Origin: Pectinophora gossypiella
Taxonomy: Eukaryota > Arthropoda > Insecta > Lepidoptera > Gelechiidae
DNA: 64,000 bases
Direction of reading: 5' to 3'
Assembly (NCBI RefSeq): GCF_024362695.1
Contig: NC_065420.1
Span: 156,501 to 220,500 of the forward strand
The notes below the pieces were generated by a model that had not been told where the DNA came from, did not search any database, and saw nothing but the letters and a program-made list of their open reading frames with translations. Shown here one piece after another: positions 46,044-57,505 of the stretch; positions within the stretch are counted from its first letter, which is position 1, and each line of letters begins with the position of its first letter. The position numbers were made by a program, and so were the translations under genes.

Positions 46044-46757
46044 TTCAGATATAAACACTAAAACAAAACAAATAGGAGTTCTTAGTAATATTATTTATAG
46101 AACCAAACACTCGAACTAGAATAAATAATACAAAACGGACGACGTTTCGTTGGATTTCGATTTTTTCTTCCTTATATTTTCCTAAATAGGTAGGTACTCT
46201 GTCTGTGAGATATTTTCTATGCGTAGGCGTAGCGTAGACTCAACGTAGACCACAGACTAATAAGAGATACTACGACGTAGACTAGATCTCTAGACAAGAC
46301 AAGTGACAGTTCGATCCGTTCACTCACCGCTTTGACTCAACCGTACGCCAAATGTCAATCAAATTCGTTTTATTTGCATGGTCATCGTCACAATCAGTTA
46401 TTTTTATGAGATTGTAATGGACTCAGGTAATGGATTGTAACTAACGTTTCTTTTTAAGCTGATGGCCATGTCGCAAAAGCTATTTAAAAAAAATATTGTA
46501 GAGTGAAGTTTGAGTGAAATGAATTTGAAATGAATGAATGTATATGTAGTCAATCAATCAAAGTGCAGTGCAGTACCTATTGATAAGTAAGCAAGTTTTC
46601 TAAATTATTCTGAAAATATAATTGTTATTACAAAATGTAATATTGTAAGAGGACATTTTATGAGAGATCTACTGTGATAAAACGTCATGCCCTCGAGTAG
46701 GATTCGCCTATTTTAATCAACTTTTATTCTCGCCTATTGTTCAAGGAACTTTCGAAA
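46044..46757. promoter_or_regulatory. Divergent promoter region, Cactin / TBK1
   Basis: About 700 bases separate the two start codons. It must contain the Cactin 5' UTR (its first exon is non-coding apart from the last two bases) and the TBK1 5' UTR. No transposon was recognised and no TATA box assigned. Confidence 0.5.
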
Positions 46758-49700
46758 ATGTCCTTTTTAAGAGGTTCCGAAAATTATGTGTGGTGTACAA
46801 CCAGCGTCCTCGGGAAAGGCGCTACCGGCGCCGTGTTCCAGGGTGTCAATAAGAATAACGGGGAACCCGTCGCGGTGAAGACGTTCAATCAGCTGAGTCA
46901 TATGAGACCTCATGATGTGCAGATGAGAGAGTTTGAAGTACTGAAGAAAGTGAAGCATGAGAATATCGTGAAGCTGCTCGCTATCGAAGAGGAGCAGGAG
47001 GGGCGCGGCAAGGTCATAGTGATGGAGCTATGTACAGGGGGTAGTTTGTTTAACATCCTTGATGATCCTGAAAACACATATGGTCTTCAAGAACATGAGT
47101 TCTTATTAGTACTTGAGCATCTCACTGCAGGTATGAAACATTTACGGGACAACAACTTAGTGCACAGAGATTTGAAGCCTGGCAACATTATGAAATACAT
47201 TAATGAAGATGGAACTACCACATACAAGCTGACAGACTTCGGTGCGGCGAGAGAGCTCCAGGAGGAGGAGCAGTTTGTATCACTGTATGGCACTGAGGAG
47301 TACCTGCACCCTGACATGTATGAGCGTGCAGTGCTCCGGAAACCAGTGGGAAAGAGCTTTGGTGCTACGGTGGACCTGTGGTCAATAGGAGTCACCCTGT
47401 ACCACGTGGCTACTGGACAACTGCCATTTAGACCATATGGGGGCAGGAGAAACAAAGAAACTATGTTTTATATCACAACAAAGAAAGCTTCAGGAGTTAT
47501 TTCTGTAAGTATTATATTTAATGAGATTCGTACTTGACAGATACAATGTCTAGTTTATTTAAAAAAATCAAAACAATTACTTTGACTTTGGTTGAAAGTA
47601 GATTAATACAAGATGTAAAAAAGTGTCATTAAATTAATGACTTTCTGAATATTTTAATTTTATTGAATCTTGTTGTTTCAGGGCACACAAACAACAGAAA
47701 ATGGTCCCATAGAGTGGTCTCGGGAGCTGCCCTCCCACTGTCAGCTGAGTGTCGGGCTCCGTAAGCTGGTTACCCCCCTACTGGCTGGGCTGCTGGAGGT
47801 GGACCCACACCGTATCTGGACTTTCGACCGGTTCTTTTCCGAGGTGCAGATGGCCACTTCCACCAAGCCAGTTCACATCTTCCATGTCAATAAAGCTGCT
47901 AGCATTAAGGTAGGGTTGTCCTTGACTTAAGTTTACATACATTCATAAGATCACGCCTATTTTCCGTTAGGGTTGGCAGAGACCACGGAAACCACAGAAT
48001 TCCACTTACTATGATCCTGACAATCCACTTTCGCTTCTTCCAATCTCATCAATGTTTTTTTTTCATGCAACATTCCCCAGTTTAGGGTACTCTTGACTTG
48101 GCTCAAGACAGCTTGAGCTGAGTTTAAGCAAAAAATATTTAAATTTTAGGGTGTGTACACACTGTCAAATACGGCGCGAATATGCCTGGTGAAATTCGCG
48201 GTGTGTTCGTCTTGGTGAAATTATCGTAGAATTCCATCAAAGGTCGGGACATGTTCATAACTCGTAATTTATATTCGACTTACATGTACAAAAACGCTCG
48301 CTCAGTAAAACCGGAAGCGCAAGAACAGCTCGCAAATAGGTACGTATACAGTGCTCGCGTGTTTCTTAAACACTGTCTTCGCCAATGTGTACATAACCTT
48401 ACGTTTTATAACATTTTAGAAAGTTTGGAACTATAGATAATTACAGCATGTAAAGATAATTGTAAGGCCCAAACTAACTTATATCACGTCACGGAATACA
48501 TTATTCAGTAGAGTACAGTAGAATACACTGTTCACCTTGGCAGCTGCCATTATAACTTACTAGCTTTTGCCCGCGACTTCGTCCGCGTGGCGTGTTATAA
48601 AAGAGAGATCTTTGTGTGTGTGGGAGCGCAATAGCGCATATCAAATTTCAAGCACCTAACTTATGCAGTTTAGATTTTTTCATACAATTTTTTTTCCCGC
48701 TAACTCCCGAACTCACACTCACACACACACTCACTCACTTTTTTTTCCCGGTATGCTAGATTGAAAGCATCTATCTTACGCGGTTTCAATTTTTTCATAC
48801 AAATGTTTTTTCCCGCTAACTCCCGTTTCCGTGGGAATTATGCAATATCCTGTTGCAACTAAGCTTTAAGTTAACTAAGGTACCTGCATGCCAAATTTCA
48901 AGCGTCTATCTTAAGTGGTTTAGATTTTTCATACAAAAGTATTTTCCCGCTAATTCTCGTTCCCGTGGGAATTCCGGGAATTCCTTTCTTAGTGCACCTC
49001 TACGGTACCTAAGCTCCGTCCCTTCCAAATTTCAAGTGCCTACGTTTAGCCGTTTAGGCTGTGCGTTGATATGTCAGTCAGTCAGTTTCTCCTTTTATAT
49101 ATTTAGATGCTTGTGTTACAATGCAATGCAAACGCAATGGTCGTTGCTTAAGGTCGTCTAGTCGCAGAGCGTGATATTTGGGCATAAGACAATGGAATAA
49201 AATCGGCGAGTCCGCTATTCACGGTCTTGCGTAAGGCCTTGTGTGCGTCAAGCTAGCGGCCTCAAAAAAAAATGGGCACGAAAAAATAATTTGACCATAC
49301 CAAAAAATAGTACTCTTATTGAAAAAAATAGTACCTGTTGTAAAAAAATTAGTACCATCACGGTTCTGGATTTATAGCCATGTTTTATTGCACTTGCTAG
49401 CTTGACGGTGAGCGAAATTTGGCGAGAGTTAACGACAAGGTCTTTCGCTTTGATTTAAACGCCAAAAAATAGTATCGAAATAGTACTCACCCCCTGCAAA
49501 ATACCGAAAGTAGTACTTCAACGGTTCCAAAGTTATAAAGGTAGTTCTTTGATCCCGCTAGCTTGACGTTTTGAAAATACCTATTATCTGGGGAATGCTT
49601 GCATACTTCAGTTTGTAACTAATGTCAATAAACTCGTATGAAATAGTACTCCCTACCATCATAATTTGGACCTGATTCTCTTTGTAGAAATATGTCAAAA

Positions 49701-52700
49701 AGTCATTATAACCTATATCATACATTTATCAAGACGAGTACAGTCGCGAACAAAATTATTACACATGGTCAAGAATGTTGTCAGATTTCAGTATTTTTCC
49801 CCATTTTTGGGTAAAAATTGGTGATGTGCCAGGGTTGTCAGATGAAAGTAATATCATTGTTGACACTCTTTGAGTTATTCTACAAATACTGCAAATTGTT
49901 TATTAACAAACACTTCGATCCGTAACAAATTCAACATGAAGGTATAAATTATAAAATAAAACAGCAGATTAAAAATGTATTATGATGTATTAAAATCACA
50001 GATTGTTTTCGATAAGAACTAGACCCATGCAGCCATTTTCTATTAAAATTAGTGCTTATGGGTGTATGCAATAGGAATTTTTTGTAATAGCAGCACTGAA
50101 GTGCAAAGAAATGGTAGGGTAGACCTCCAAAATGGCAATACTTACGAATAAATTGTGAGGTTATGTAATTGTCTACGTGACTGTATCAACAACAAATGTA
50201 TGGCATAGGTTATGATGATTTTTTTAACATTTCTACAAAGAGAATCGGATCAAAATTATGATGGTAGGGAGTACTATTTCATACGAGTTTATTGACATTA
50301 GTTACATACTGAAGTATGCAAGCGTTCCCCAGATAATAGGTATTTTCAAAACGTCAAGCTAGCGGGATCAAAGAACTGCCTTTATAACTTTGGAACCGTT
50401 GAAGTACTACTTTCGGTATTTTGCAGGGGGTGAGTACTATTTCGATACTATTTTTTGGCGTTTAAATCAAAGCGAAAGACCTTGTCGTTAACTCTCGCCA
50501 AATTTCGCTCACCGTCAAGCTAGCAAGTGCAATAAAACATGGCTATAAATCCAGAACCGTGATGGTACTAATTTTTTTACAACAGGTACTATTTTTTTCA
50601 ATAAGAGTACTATTTTTTGGTATGGTCAAATTATTTTTTCGTGCCCATTTTTTTTTTGAGGCCGCTAGCTTGACGCACACAAGGCCTTGCGACCTACTTC
50701 GGAAACAAAGCTCATTACTACATTGTCTTAGTTAGATCGACAATTGACCGTGTAATTGCGTTGGTTTACGAGTTTGGGCTGATTCGAAGTGTTATATATC
50801 TAAAATAATTCTTTATGAAAAGATGTATTGCGAGATATTAATTACATGAATTGAGTTATGTTATCGAGTTTTTTTGAATTAGAATAACACCTGCCTCAAC
50901 ATGACCTGTACTACTTTTATTAATTTGATGCCTCTCACACAATTTACAGTAGAATTTGCCAGTAGAAATCTGGTTAAAGTGACCAAATGCTATGTGTTAC
51001 GTAATTTGTATTGAAAGGAAAAAATGACTACATGAATAGCTGTCTGTTGGCCCCTTGGCAGGCCCTTCATCTTGATAGCCATTTTATTCGGATACCACTC
51101 TTACTAACTTACTAATTACAATTTGTTTACAATGTTGCAGGTGTTCCTGAAGCCGGAGGAAAAGTTCGAGCACTTACAGACGTACATCTGCGAGCAGACG
51201 AGCGTCGTCGCTGAGTCGCAGATACTGCTCTACAAGGAAAAACTACTGCTGTCGGAGATCGATGAGAACACACTCGGTAGATATGGAAATACCACCAGAA
51301 ATTACAGGCTATTCACGTTGGTTGTCTTTAAAAAAGCCATAGTAGTTTTTTAAACAACTCGATTCTTCATTGTTAGATAAATTAAATAGGCATTTAACTT
51401 TACTGCATGTGATCTTGTCATACTTACGCCACCTGTCTGTTTACGATAAAAGAGGTCGTTAGGTGCAGACTGGTCACATTTTACCTGACTGCTGAGGAGG
51501 GTAATGTTTTATCAGGTGAGATGGTGGTCAAATGCAAACCCAAAGGAAATAAAAAATAGAGTTCTAAGTGGAGAATAAAAGGATGTACGTTTCGCAGGCA
51601 AGAGCTACCCGGACACGTCAGCGGAGGAGCCGCTGCTGCTGTTTAACAAGAACAACAACAACGTGAGCATGGCGCCGGAGCCCGACGCGCCCAAGTTCCC
51701 CGTCTTCCCCAACATCGTCTCCGTCGAGAACGACGCCACCCAGGCCAAGGTACTACCGCAGTCTAATAAAATAACATAATGCATGTTTGCTTCAGTATAT
51801 CATTTTTATCTGATCATTTGTCTAACAGCGTTATCCCGTTTTCTTAGGGTTTTAATTAATTTGAACATTTGACAGGTTTTTTTTATTTTACAAAAGTGAC
51901 TGTCAATCTGACATTCCAACTCTTACAGTGATATGGCTGAACTGAAGTAGTCCACAAGTCCGTGGAGTGGTCATACACAGGCGTTCTCCTCTACCAAAGT
52001 ATTTGCACATTTGTGCAATCCAAAAGTAGTTGGTAACGTTTATAACGATTTTTAAAATTAATCGTTAAATGCTTCTTAAATGCGTTAAACACAACCATAA
52101 AGGGTCGTGTCGCAGCTTTGTAAAATCGGTAGTTAGGTGTTATTTATAACGCGTGGGAGCGGGGAGCGGGGAGCGGGGAGTGCGAGTGAGTAAGCGCGCG
52201 GTGTGTGCAGACGGCGTGCAGCGTGGGCCACGTGATCAAGCGGCGCGTGGAGGCGCTGTGCGCCGCGTCCGTGCTGTGCGGCGCCTGCGTGCGGCGCTGG
52301 GGCGCGCTCGTCACGCTGCGGCTGCAGGCCGTGGCCGCCAGGGCCGACCAGCTGGCCACGCACAGCGCCAGGTACGTCGCCACCTAACATAACCGACACC
52401 ATATCGGGACTTCGTAAAGTGACGACAGGGATATCAGAACTACACTTCTCATCAAAAAAATCGAAACACTTCCGTTTTCATTGTTTCTGTCCGAATTTAA
52501 CACAAAAAAGAATTCATACGATGAAAAAAAAATACATAAATGTATAGCTGGCAGTTTGGCCATTACAGTAATAAGCGAAAATTCTAAATTCAAAATTAGA
52601 ATTTCATTTGTTTATCTTATAAACGAAATGAATCACTGTTTTGAGACAAATGTGTGTTTAGGGTTGGAGTACATTTAGCGTTTAAAAACTAAAAATTGGC

Positions 52701-55700
52701 GCCTATCCTTAAACTTTTTGTTTTTTATTTCAATACTGTGACTTTGGGACGTCTGAAAAAAGGTTTTTTTTCTAAAACGTATGGATACTTCGCCCACAGA
52801 AACCGCCCAAGTTGTGGCATTGCTGGATTCTGGCCTTAGTCAGCGTGTTGTGGCTGCAAGACTGCATCTAAGCCTGTCATCTGTTCATAGAGTCTATAAA
52901 CGTTATCGGGAGACTGGTTTGTTCACGCGCCGTTCAGGATCTGGCAGGAATCGGGTCACTTCTGAGCGAGATGATCGATTTATTGTAACAACTTCTTTAA
53001 GAAATCGACGCCTTAACGCTTTTCAACTGCAGCAGCGGCTTCGTGTTGTACGAAGGGTGGCTGTAAGTGACTCTACAATTAGAAGAAGGTTGAAGGATCG
53101 TGGACTGGTACCGCATAAGCCAGCAAATGGGCCGAAATTAACTGCAGACCATCGAAGAGCGCGCCTTAACTTTGCACGTGAGCACCTAAATTGGTCATAC
53201 CTACAGTGGAGCAAAGTTCTCTTTTCTGATGAGTGTAAAATTATGCTGTATGGTAACGACGGAAGGAACAAGGTCTACAGAAGAGACGGAGAACGCTATG
53301 CACAATGCTGCATTGAAGAAAAGGTCAGCTATGGTGGCGGTTCTGTAGGTATGACCAATTTAGGTGCTCACGTGCAAAGTTAAGGCGCGCTCTTCGATGG
53401 TCTGCAGTTAATTTCGGCCCATTTGCTGGCTTATGCGGTACCAGTCCACGATCCTTCAACCTTCTTCTAATTGTAGAGTCACTTACAGCCACCCTTCGTA
53501 CAACACGAAGCCGCTGCTGCAGTTGAAAAGCGTTAAGGCGTCGATTTCTTAAAGAAGTTGTTACAATAAATCGATCATCTCGCTCAGAAGTGACCCGATT
53601 CCTGCCAGATCCTGAACGGCGCGTGAACAAACCAGTCTCCCGATAACGTTTATAGACTCTATGAACAGATGACAGGCTTAGATGCAGTCTTGCAGCCACA
53701 ACACGCTGACTAAGGCCAGAATCCAGCAATGCCACAACTTGGGCGGTTTCTGTGGGCGAAGTATCCATACGTTTTAGAAAAAAAACCTTTTTTCAGACGT
53801 CCCAAAGTCACAGTATTGAAATAAAAAACAAAAAGTTTAAGGATAGGCGCCAATTTTTAGTTTTTAAACGCTAAATGTACTCCAACCCTAAACACACATT
53901 TGTCTCAAAACAGTGATTCATTTCGTTTATAAGATAAACAAATGAAATTCTAATTTTGAATTTAGAATTTTCGCTTATTACTGTAATGGCCAAACTGCCA
54001 GCTATACATTTATGTATTTTTTTTTCATCGTATGAATTCTTTTTTGTGTTAAATTCGGACAGAAACAATGAAAACGGAAGTGTTTCGATTTTTTTGATGA
54101 GAAGTGTATTATGTTTTAACGACCATTTTGTCAATCACATTGACATTTCAATCATTTAATGTAGTTTTATTTGGTTAAGGTTGCACGACGCCGCGCGTGC
54201 GTTGGACTTGGCCAACAGCGCTGCGCGAGCGCTGTCGGGGCTGGCGGGCGGCGGCGCGGAGGGCGCGGGCGGCGGGGCGGGCGGCGGGGCGGGCGCGGGG
54301 GGCGAGGCGTGGGCGGAGGGCGCGGCGCGCGTGGCGGGCGAGGCCACGTCGCTGCGCGCGGCGGCGGCGGCGCTGGCGGCGCGCCACGCGGCGGGCGCGG
54401 CGCTGAGGGCCGAGTGGGACGCGGCCGCGCGGCAGGCGCCCTGCCCCAGCGACCTGCGGCTGCACGTCAAGGCCAGGACGCTCGTCGAACGGTCGCTTAC
54501 TTCCTTCTGAGCACTCGGACATCTCCGTTGTCCTATGCGTGTCCCTACCGTTCACCGTCTCCGTATTAGGGCCGAGTGTCGGGTGTTCTTATACTTGGGG
54601 CTCGGCCCACCCCGTTAGGGATCACGGGCGTGCGTTTACGGCCTTATTGTGTACTCGAACACCCAACCCGATGATTACATAAATATCGTTCCAGTCTGTC
54701 CTTCTGTTACACCCCGGACAATTCGTACGAACGACCTCGGTTTACACAGACATGGGACGGAAAGGTTCTGGAGTGGCGACCACGTGTCGGACGACGCTCA
54801 GTGGGTAGGCCCGCTACAAGGTGGACCGACGATCTGGTGAAGGTCGCGGGAAGCCGCTGGATGCGGGCAGCGCAGGACCGATCGTCGTGGAGATCCTTGG
54901 GGGAGGCCTATGCCCAGCAGTGGGCGTCATACGGCTGATGATATCGAAACGTGCAACTGTGTTTGTGACGTCTAAGGGCTGGCTATTACGATACCTAATA
55001 TAACTAGCGTTACTTATTTAGGTAGGTAGTATTACCTACGAAAGATGCTTTTACAATACCTAATCAATTAATATTTATTTACCACATTTCAAATTATTAG
55101 CATATTTTGATAGAAAATCACCATGAAAAATAAATATTTATAAGCGCCGCGCAGGCGAACCGACGCGGGCAATTACTGTGAGATTAAATATTCGAATCAG
55201 ACGAAAGAACGTCAACGTCCAATTTCAAAATTCGAACATACAAACTAAAATGATACAAAGCAAAGACAACGGTCCGCGCGCTGCCTTCACGATTCAAGTC
55301 TAAACCATGCTCGAGGGGGGGTGAGGTCCTCACACGCTGGGGGAGAGCGGAGAGTTGCCGTTCTATACGACGTAGTATTACTCCTATTTTCTGATGAGAT
55401 ATATCGGTCCGCCCGCAGGCTGCGCGAGTCGTGGCAGCACCTGGTCCGCGACCGCGCCACGCGCTCGCTGACGTACAACGACGAGCAGTTCCACGTGCTG
55501 GAGCGCATCACCGTGGCCGAGACCGGGCGCCGAGCGCGGGCCCTGCTGCAGCGGGCGGCGCCGCAGGCTCGCGCTAGGGCGGACGCCATCGCGGACTGGT
55601 GAGTGGTATGCGGGACATCTCCGGCGCCCTGCTGCAGCGGGCGCTAGGGCGGACGCTATGCCCTGCTGCAGCGAGCGGAGCTTCTCCTGTTACTTTTCCG

Positions 55701-56844
55701 AAGTCTCGTGTGACGCAGTTATGCCAATCGTGAGCTCTATCTCTATATCGAGGTCACGCATGCGACAGTGATTCTACATAACATAAACAAAAAAACATAA
55801 ACAGCCTATATACGTCCCACTGCTGGGCACAGGCCTCCCCTCAATCAACCGGCCGGATTCTACATAAACTACTGAAATTACAAAAACTTGTTTTCAATTT
55901 TAACGCAGGACTCTCCCCATTCTGTGACCGAGTCTATTATCTTTTTACTATACTTGTTTGCAGGTATAAAGTGGCGCAGACGCTGTATCTGCAAACCCAA
56001 ATCCTGGACAAGGATGTGTCGAGCACGGAGCTCAAGCTGCTGGCCCTGGCCGCGCGGCTGCAGGACGCTGAACATCGCACCAGGGCTGCGTTGAATGATG
56101 CGCAGGCGCAGGTTGATATACACTTACATAATTCTTCTTCTTAGTGGAAGACCGATTTGACAAACTTAGTGTCAGGATATTATATTGACATGGCTTATGT
56201 AAAATACTAAGGGGGTGATTCAGACCATGATTCTGAGTTAATATCAAGTGAGTGCTTAAGCTGAGGGGATGTTTCGGGTGAGACTAATGTAAGGCTGGTG
56301 TGACGTGAGACTGATGTAAGGTCGTAAAGATAGGGGCTTCTGGCGGCTCAGTAATATCTGGGATACTAGGGTCTCTGGGGTTGGCGATCACCTCACCAGC
56401 CGTACGATGGATGAAGACTAGTTAGAAATTGCGAAATTGTTATATATTTACATTTGGGAATGTTCTTTTTTTGTATCGTAAATAATGTTTGTATATGTCG
56501 GCAAAGATAGTTCGGTGGGACTCAGCCATAAGATTAATTTTAAGACCAAATTACGTATCCAAACTCGTGCAATGAACGATTCGATTGGAAAAGGTTTCTG
56601 AACGAACTAAAATTTGTCGTTCCAGTTAAACGCATCAAAATTAGCGAGCGAGCCAATAGGCGAGAGAGGCAAGGAAGCGGGCCGGCGGGCGGCGGGGGCG
56701 GGCGCGGGGGTGGCGGGGGTGGGCGCTATGGGCGCGGGCGTGCGCGCGCTGCTGGCGGCGCAGGGCGAGCTGGCGGCGGCCGCGGCCGGCAACTCGGCGC
56801 TGCTGGCGCGGCTCACGCGCGCCGCCAAGCAGCTGCCGCCCTAG
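46758..56844 (+). CDS. TBK1: TBK1 / IKK-epsilon-like protein kinase
   Basis: Nine exons: 46758-47504, 47682-47909, 51141-51276, 51598-51749, 52211-52371, 54180-54491, 55419-55598, 55964-56111, 56626-56844; 760 residues to the first stop, close to human TBK1 (about 730). The kinase domain shows the glycine loop GKGATGAVFQG (20-29), Lys41, HRDLKPGN (137-144), DFG (160-162) and the activation-loop VSLYGTEEYLHPD with Ser175 at the position phosphorylated in TBK1. Exon 3 begins the ubiquitin-like domain (KPEEKFEHLQTYICEQTSVV). The later exons form the coiled scaffold/dimerisation region, e.g. SLTYNDEQFHVLERI and WYKVAQTLYLQTQILDKD. The donor of exon 6 (GTCGCT) is weak; reading through it would stop at 54510. 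Family role: innate immune and autophagy signalling, in flies (ik2) cytoskeletal patterning. The coding frame continues after the UAG (see 56845-57456). Confidence 0.92.
47950..48100 (+). repeat. Interspersed repeat in TBK1 intron 2
   Basis: ATCACGCCTATTTTCCGTTA..GGCAGAGACCACGG..TATGATCCTGACAATCC, the same family as 62735-62940. Confidence 0.55.
48560..49106 (-). mobile_element. 5'-truncated Helitron, copy 4
   Basis: Reverse orientation: the CTAG end is at 48560-48563 next to A (48559), with the hairpin GCGACTTCGTCCGCG. The match to copies 1-3 runs to about 49106 (CAGTCAGTTTCTCCTTTTAT) and lacks the 5' end and most of the 134-bp array. In TBK1 intron 2. Confidence 0.75.
49233..50688. mobile_element. 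Long inverted-repeat element in TBK1 intron 2
   Basis: Arms of roughly 495 bp (about 49233-49728 and 50193-50688) are near-perfect inverse copies, ending AAGGCCTTGTGTGCGTCAAG and its complement; about 460 bases of AT-rich spacer lie between, including CAGTCGCGAACAAAATTATT. AAAAATAGTACT-type motifs recur in each arm. No coding capacity and no clear target duplication. Confidence 0.7.
52781..53383 (+). pseudogene. Truncated Tc1-like transposase (left arm)
   Basis: Reads through the paired helix-turn-helix DNA-binding region (VVALLDSGLSQRVVAARLHL, RRSGSGRNRVT) and into the catalytic domain as far as VLFSDECKI, which contains the first DDE aspartate. The frame then enters the inverted arm (from 53345) and stops at 53383. 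The other catalytic residues are missing, so it cannot be an active transposase. Confidence 0.8.
53345..53768 (-). pseudogene. Truncated Tc1-like transposase (right arm)
   Basis: Inverse copy of the first 141 codons of the left-arm frame (MDTSPTETAQVVALL at its start, NFAREHLNWSYLQ at its end), ending where the central spacer begins. No catalytic residues remain. Confidence 0.8.
54590..54955 (+). mobile_element. RTE-type LINE 3' fragment in TBK1 intron 6
   Basis: About 54735-54950 carries GTGGCGACCACGTGTCGGAC, AGGTGGACCGACGATCTGGT and ATCCTTGGGGGAGGCCTATG, the common 3' end of lepidopteran RTE reverse transcriptases, with the stop and a TGATGATA tail. The first part (CCCACCCCGTTAGGGATCAC) is a separate common repeat scrap. 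Heavily truncated at its 5' side. Confidence 0.6.
54990..55330 (-). repeat. Inverted partial copy of family R
   Basis: Reverse complement of parts of 21200-21715: ACCATGAAAAATAAATATTT, AAATTCGAACATA, CGGTCCGCGCGCTGCCTTCA and TAAACCATGCTCGAGGGG. Confidence 0.5.
55795..55855 (+). repeat. LINE/SINE tail scrap
   Basis: ACAGCCTATATACGTCCCAC then TGCTGGGCACAGGCCTCCCC, a very common lepidopteran retroposon tail; a diverged version is at about 62210-62280. Confidence 0.5.
56210..56255 (+). repeat. Fragment of the 26195-26690 MITE family
   Basis: GGGGGTGATTCAGACCATGA followed by TTCTGAGTTAATATCAAGTG in TBK1 intron 8. Confidence 0.5.
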
Positions 56845-57456
56845 CGCCCGCGGCCCCGCCCCGGCGCGAGTGCCGAAGCCGACGCTTCGACTGCGTCGGA
56901 CGCGTCCGCCCGAGGCCTTCCAAGTGACCCTAGTGACTGCGACAGCGTCCCCCTAAACTTTAACCGGACGAAATTTGTCCTCGATGTTAAATCTCATCTC
57001 GCTCCGCCTCGAGATCCGAACGGCGACGACTGTTCTTCCGACGTGCGCCCCGACGGCGGAGTCGTCCCCGACGAAGTCGACGCGACGCCTCGGAGTAGTT
57101 TCGAACCTTCCGTCCCTGACGATGAACCTGTCGATACTGTTATCGAAATAGAGACTCCGAACGGTTTCGATACGAACGGACGAGGTTTCGACCTGAAAGA
57201 TTGTAACCGAATAGTTTACGACGGCCTTCCGGCACGATTCGTATCGATAAGCGAAGAAGTAGACTGGGTCCCCTCCGCCGCGGAAGCTTCGGCCAGTCCG
57301 CAGTGCACGGACAGTTCGTCGGAGAGCACCCCGCCGTGGTCGGGCTCCACGTCGCGCAGCTCCTCGCCCACCGTGCTGTGCGGGGTGGACACGGACCGCA
57401 CCCACCACTCCCGCGACACCGGCGACACGCAGAAACGAGCCTGTATCCTCGCCTAA
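56845..57456 (+). CDS. In-frame extension after the TBK1 stop codon (readthrough candidate)
   Basis: Directly after UAG (56842-56844) the same frame stays open for 203 sense codons to UAA at 57454. The encoded tail is acidic and serine-rich with coding-like composition (SDPSDCDSVPLNFNRTKFVL, VDTVIEIETPNGFDTNGRGF, DLKDCNRIVYDGLPARFVSI, SISEEVDWVPSAAEASASP). It ends KRACILA, a Cys-aliphatic-aliphatic-Ala CaaX-type terminus. There is no good splice site near the UAG and the only polyadenylation signal (57483) lies after the second stop, so this is part of the TBK1 transcript whether translated or not. Translation would need readthrough or an unseen splice. A separate gene is unlikely because no ATG of its own is suitably placed. 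Confidence 0.55.
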   Translation, partial: RPRPRPGASAEADASTASDASARGLPSDPSDCDSVPLNFNRTKFVLDVKSHLAPPRDPNGDDCSSDVRPDGGVVPDEVDATPRSSFEPSVPDDEPVDTVIEIETPNGFDTNGRGFDLKDCNRIVYDGLPARFVSISEEVDWVPSAAEASASPQCTDSSSESTPPWSGSTSRSSSPTVLCGVDTDRTHHSRDTGDTQKRACILA

Positions 57457-57482
57457 GTTCCTTTTCGATGCATTTATAATGT

Positions 57483-57488
57483 AATAAA
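57483..57488 (+). terminator. Polyadenylation signal of TBK1
   Basis: AATAAA 26 bases after the second stop codon. Confidence 0.7.
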
Positions 57489-57505
57489 TTATAAAATAGA
57501 ATCAT

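Larger units (their letters stand above)
52443..54106. mobile_element. Palindromic Tc1/mariner element in TBK1 intron 5
   Basis: Both ends carry the same terminus, CACTTCTCATCAAAAAAATC, next to TA (52441-52442, 54107-54108). The left arm (52443-53205, 763 bp) and right arm (53345-54106, 762 bp) are inverse copies, separated by 139 unique bases. Each arm holds the 5' UTR and first ~140 codons of a Tc1-like transposase, so two 5' ends are joined tail to tail; the 3' half of the gene is absent. Confidence 0.85.

Noticed and set aside
54481..54510. TBK1 ending at TGA 54510 after exon 6
   Set aside because: The next exon continues the conserved region exactly in phase (VKARTLVER then LRESWQHL), so the stop belongs to an unspliced frame despite the weak donor.
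57043..57456. A separate small gene after TBK1
   Set aside because: The frame continues without interruption back to the TBK1 UAG, lacks its own well-placed ATG and shares the TBK1 polyadenylation signal; treated as a 3' extension.
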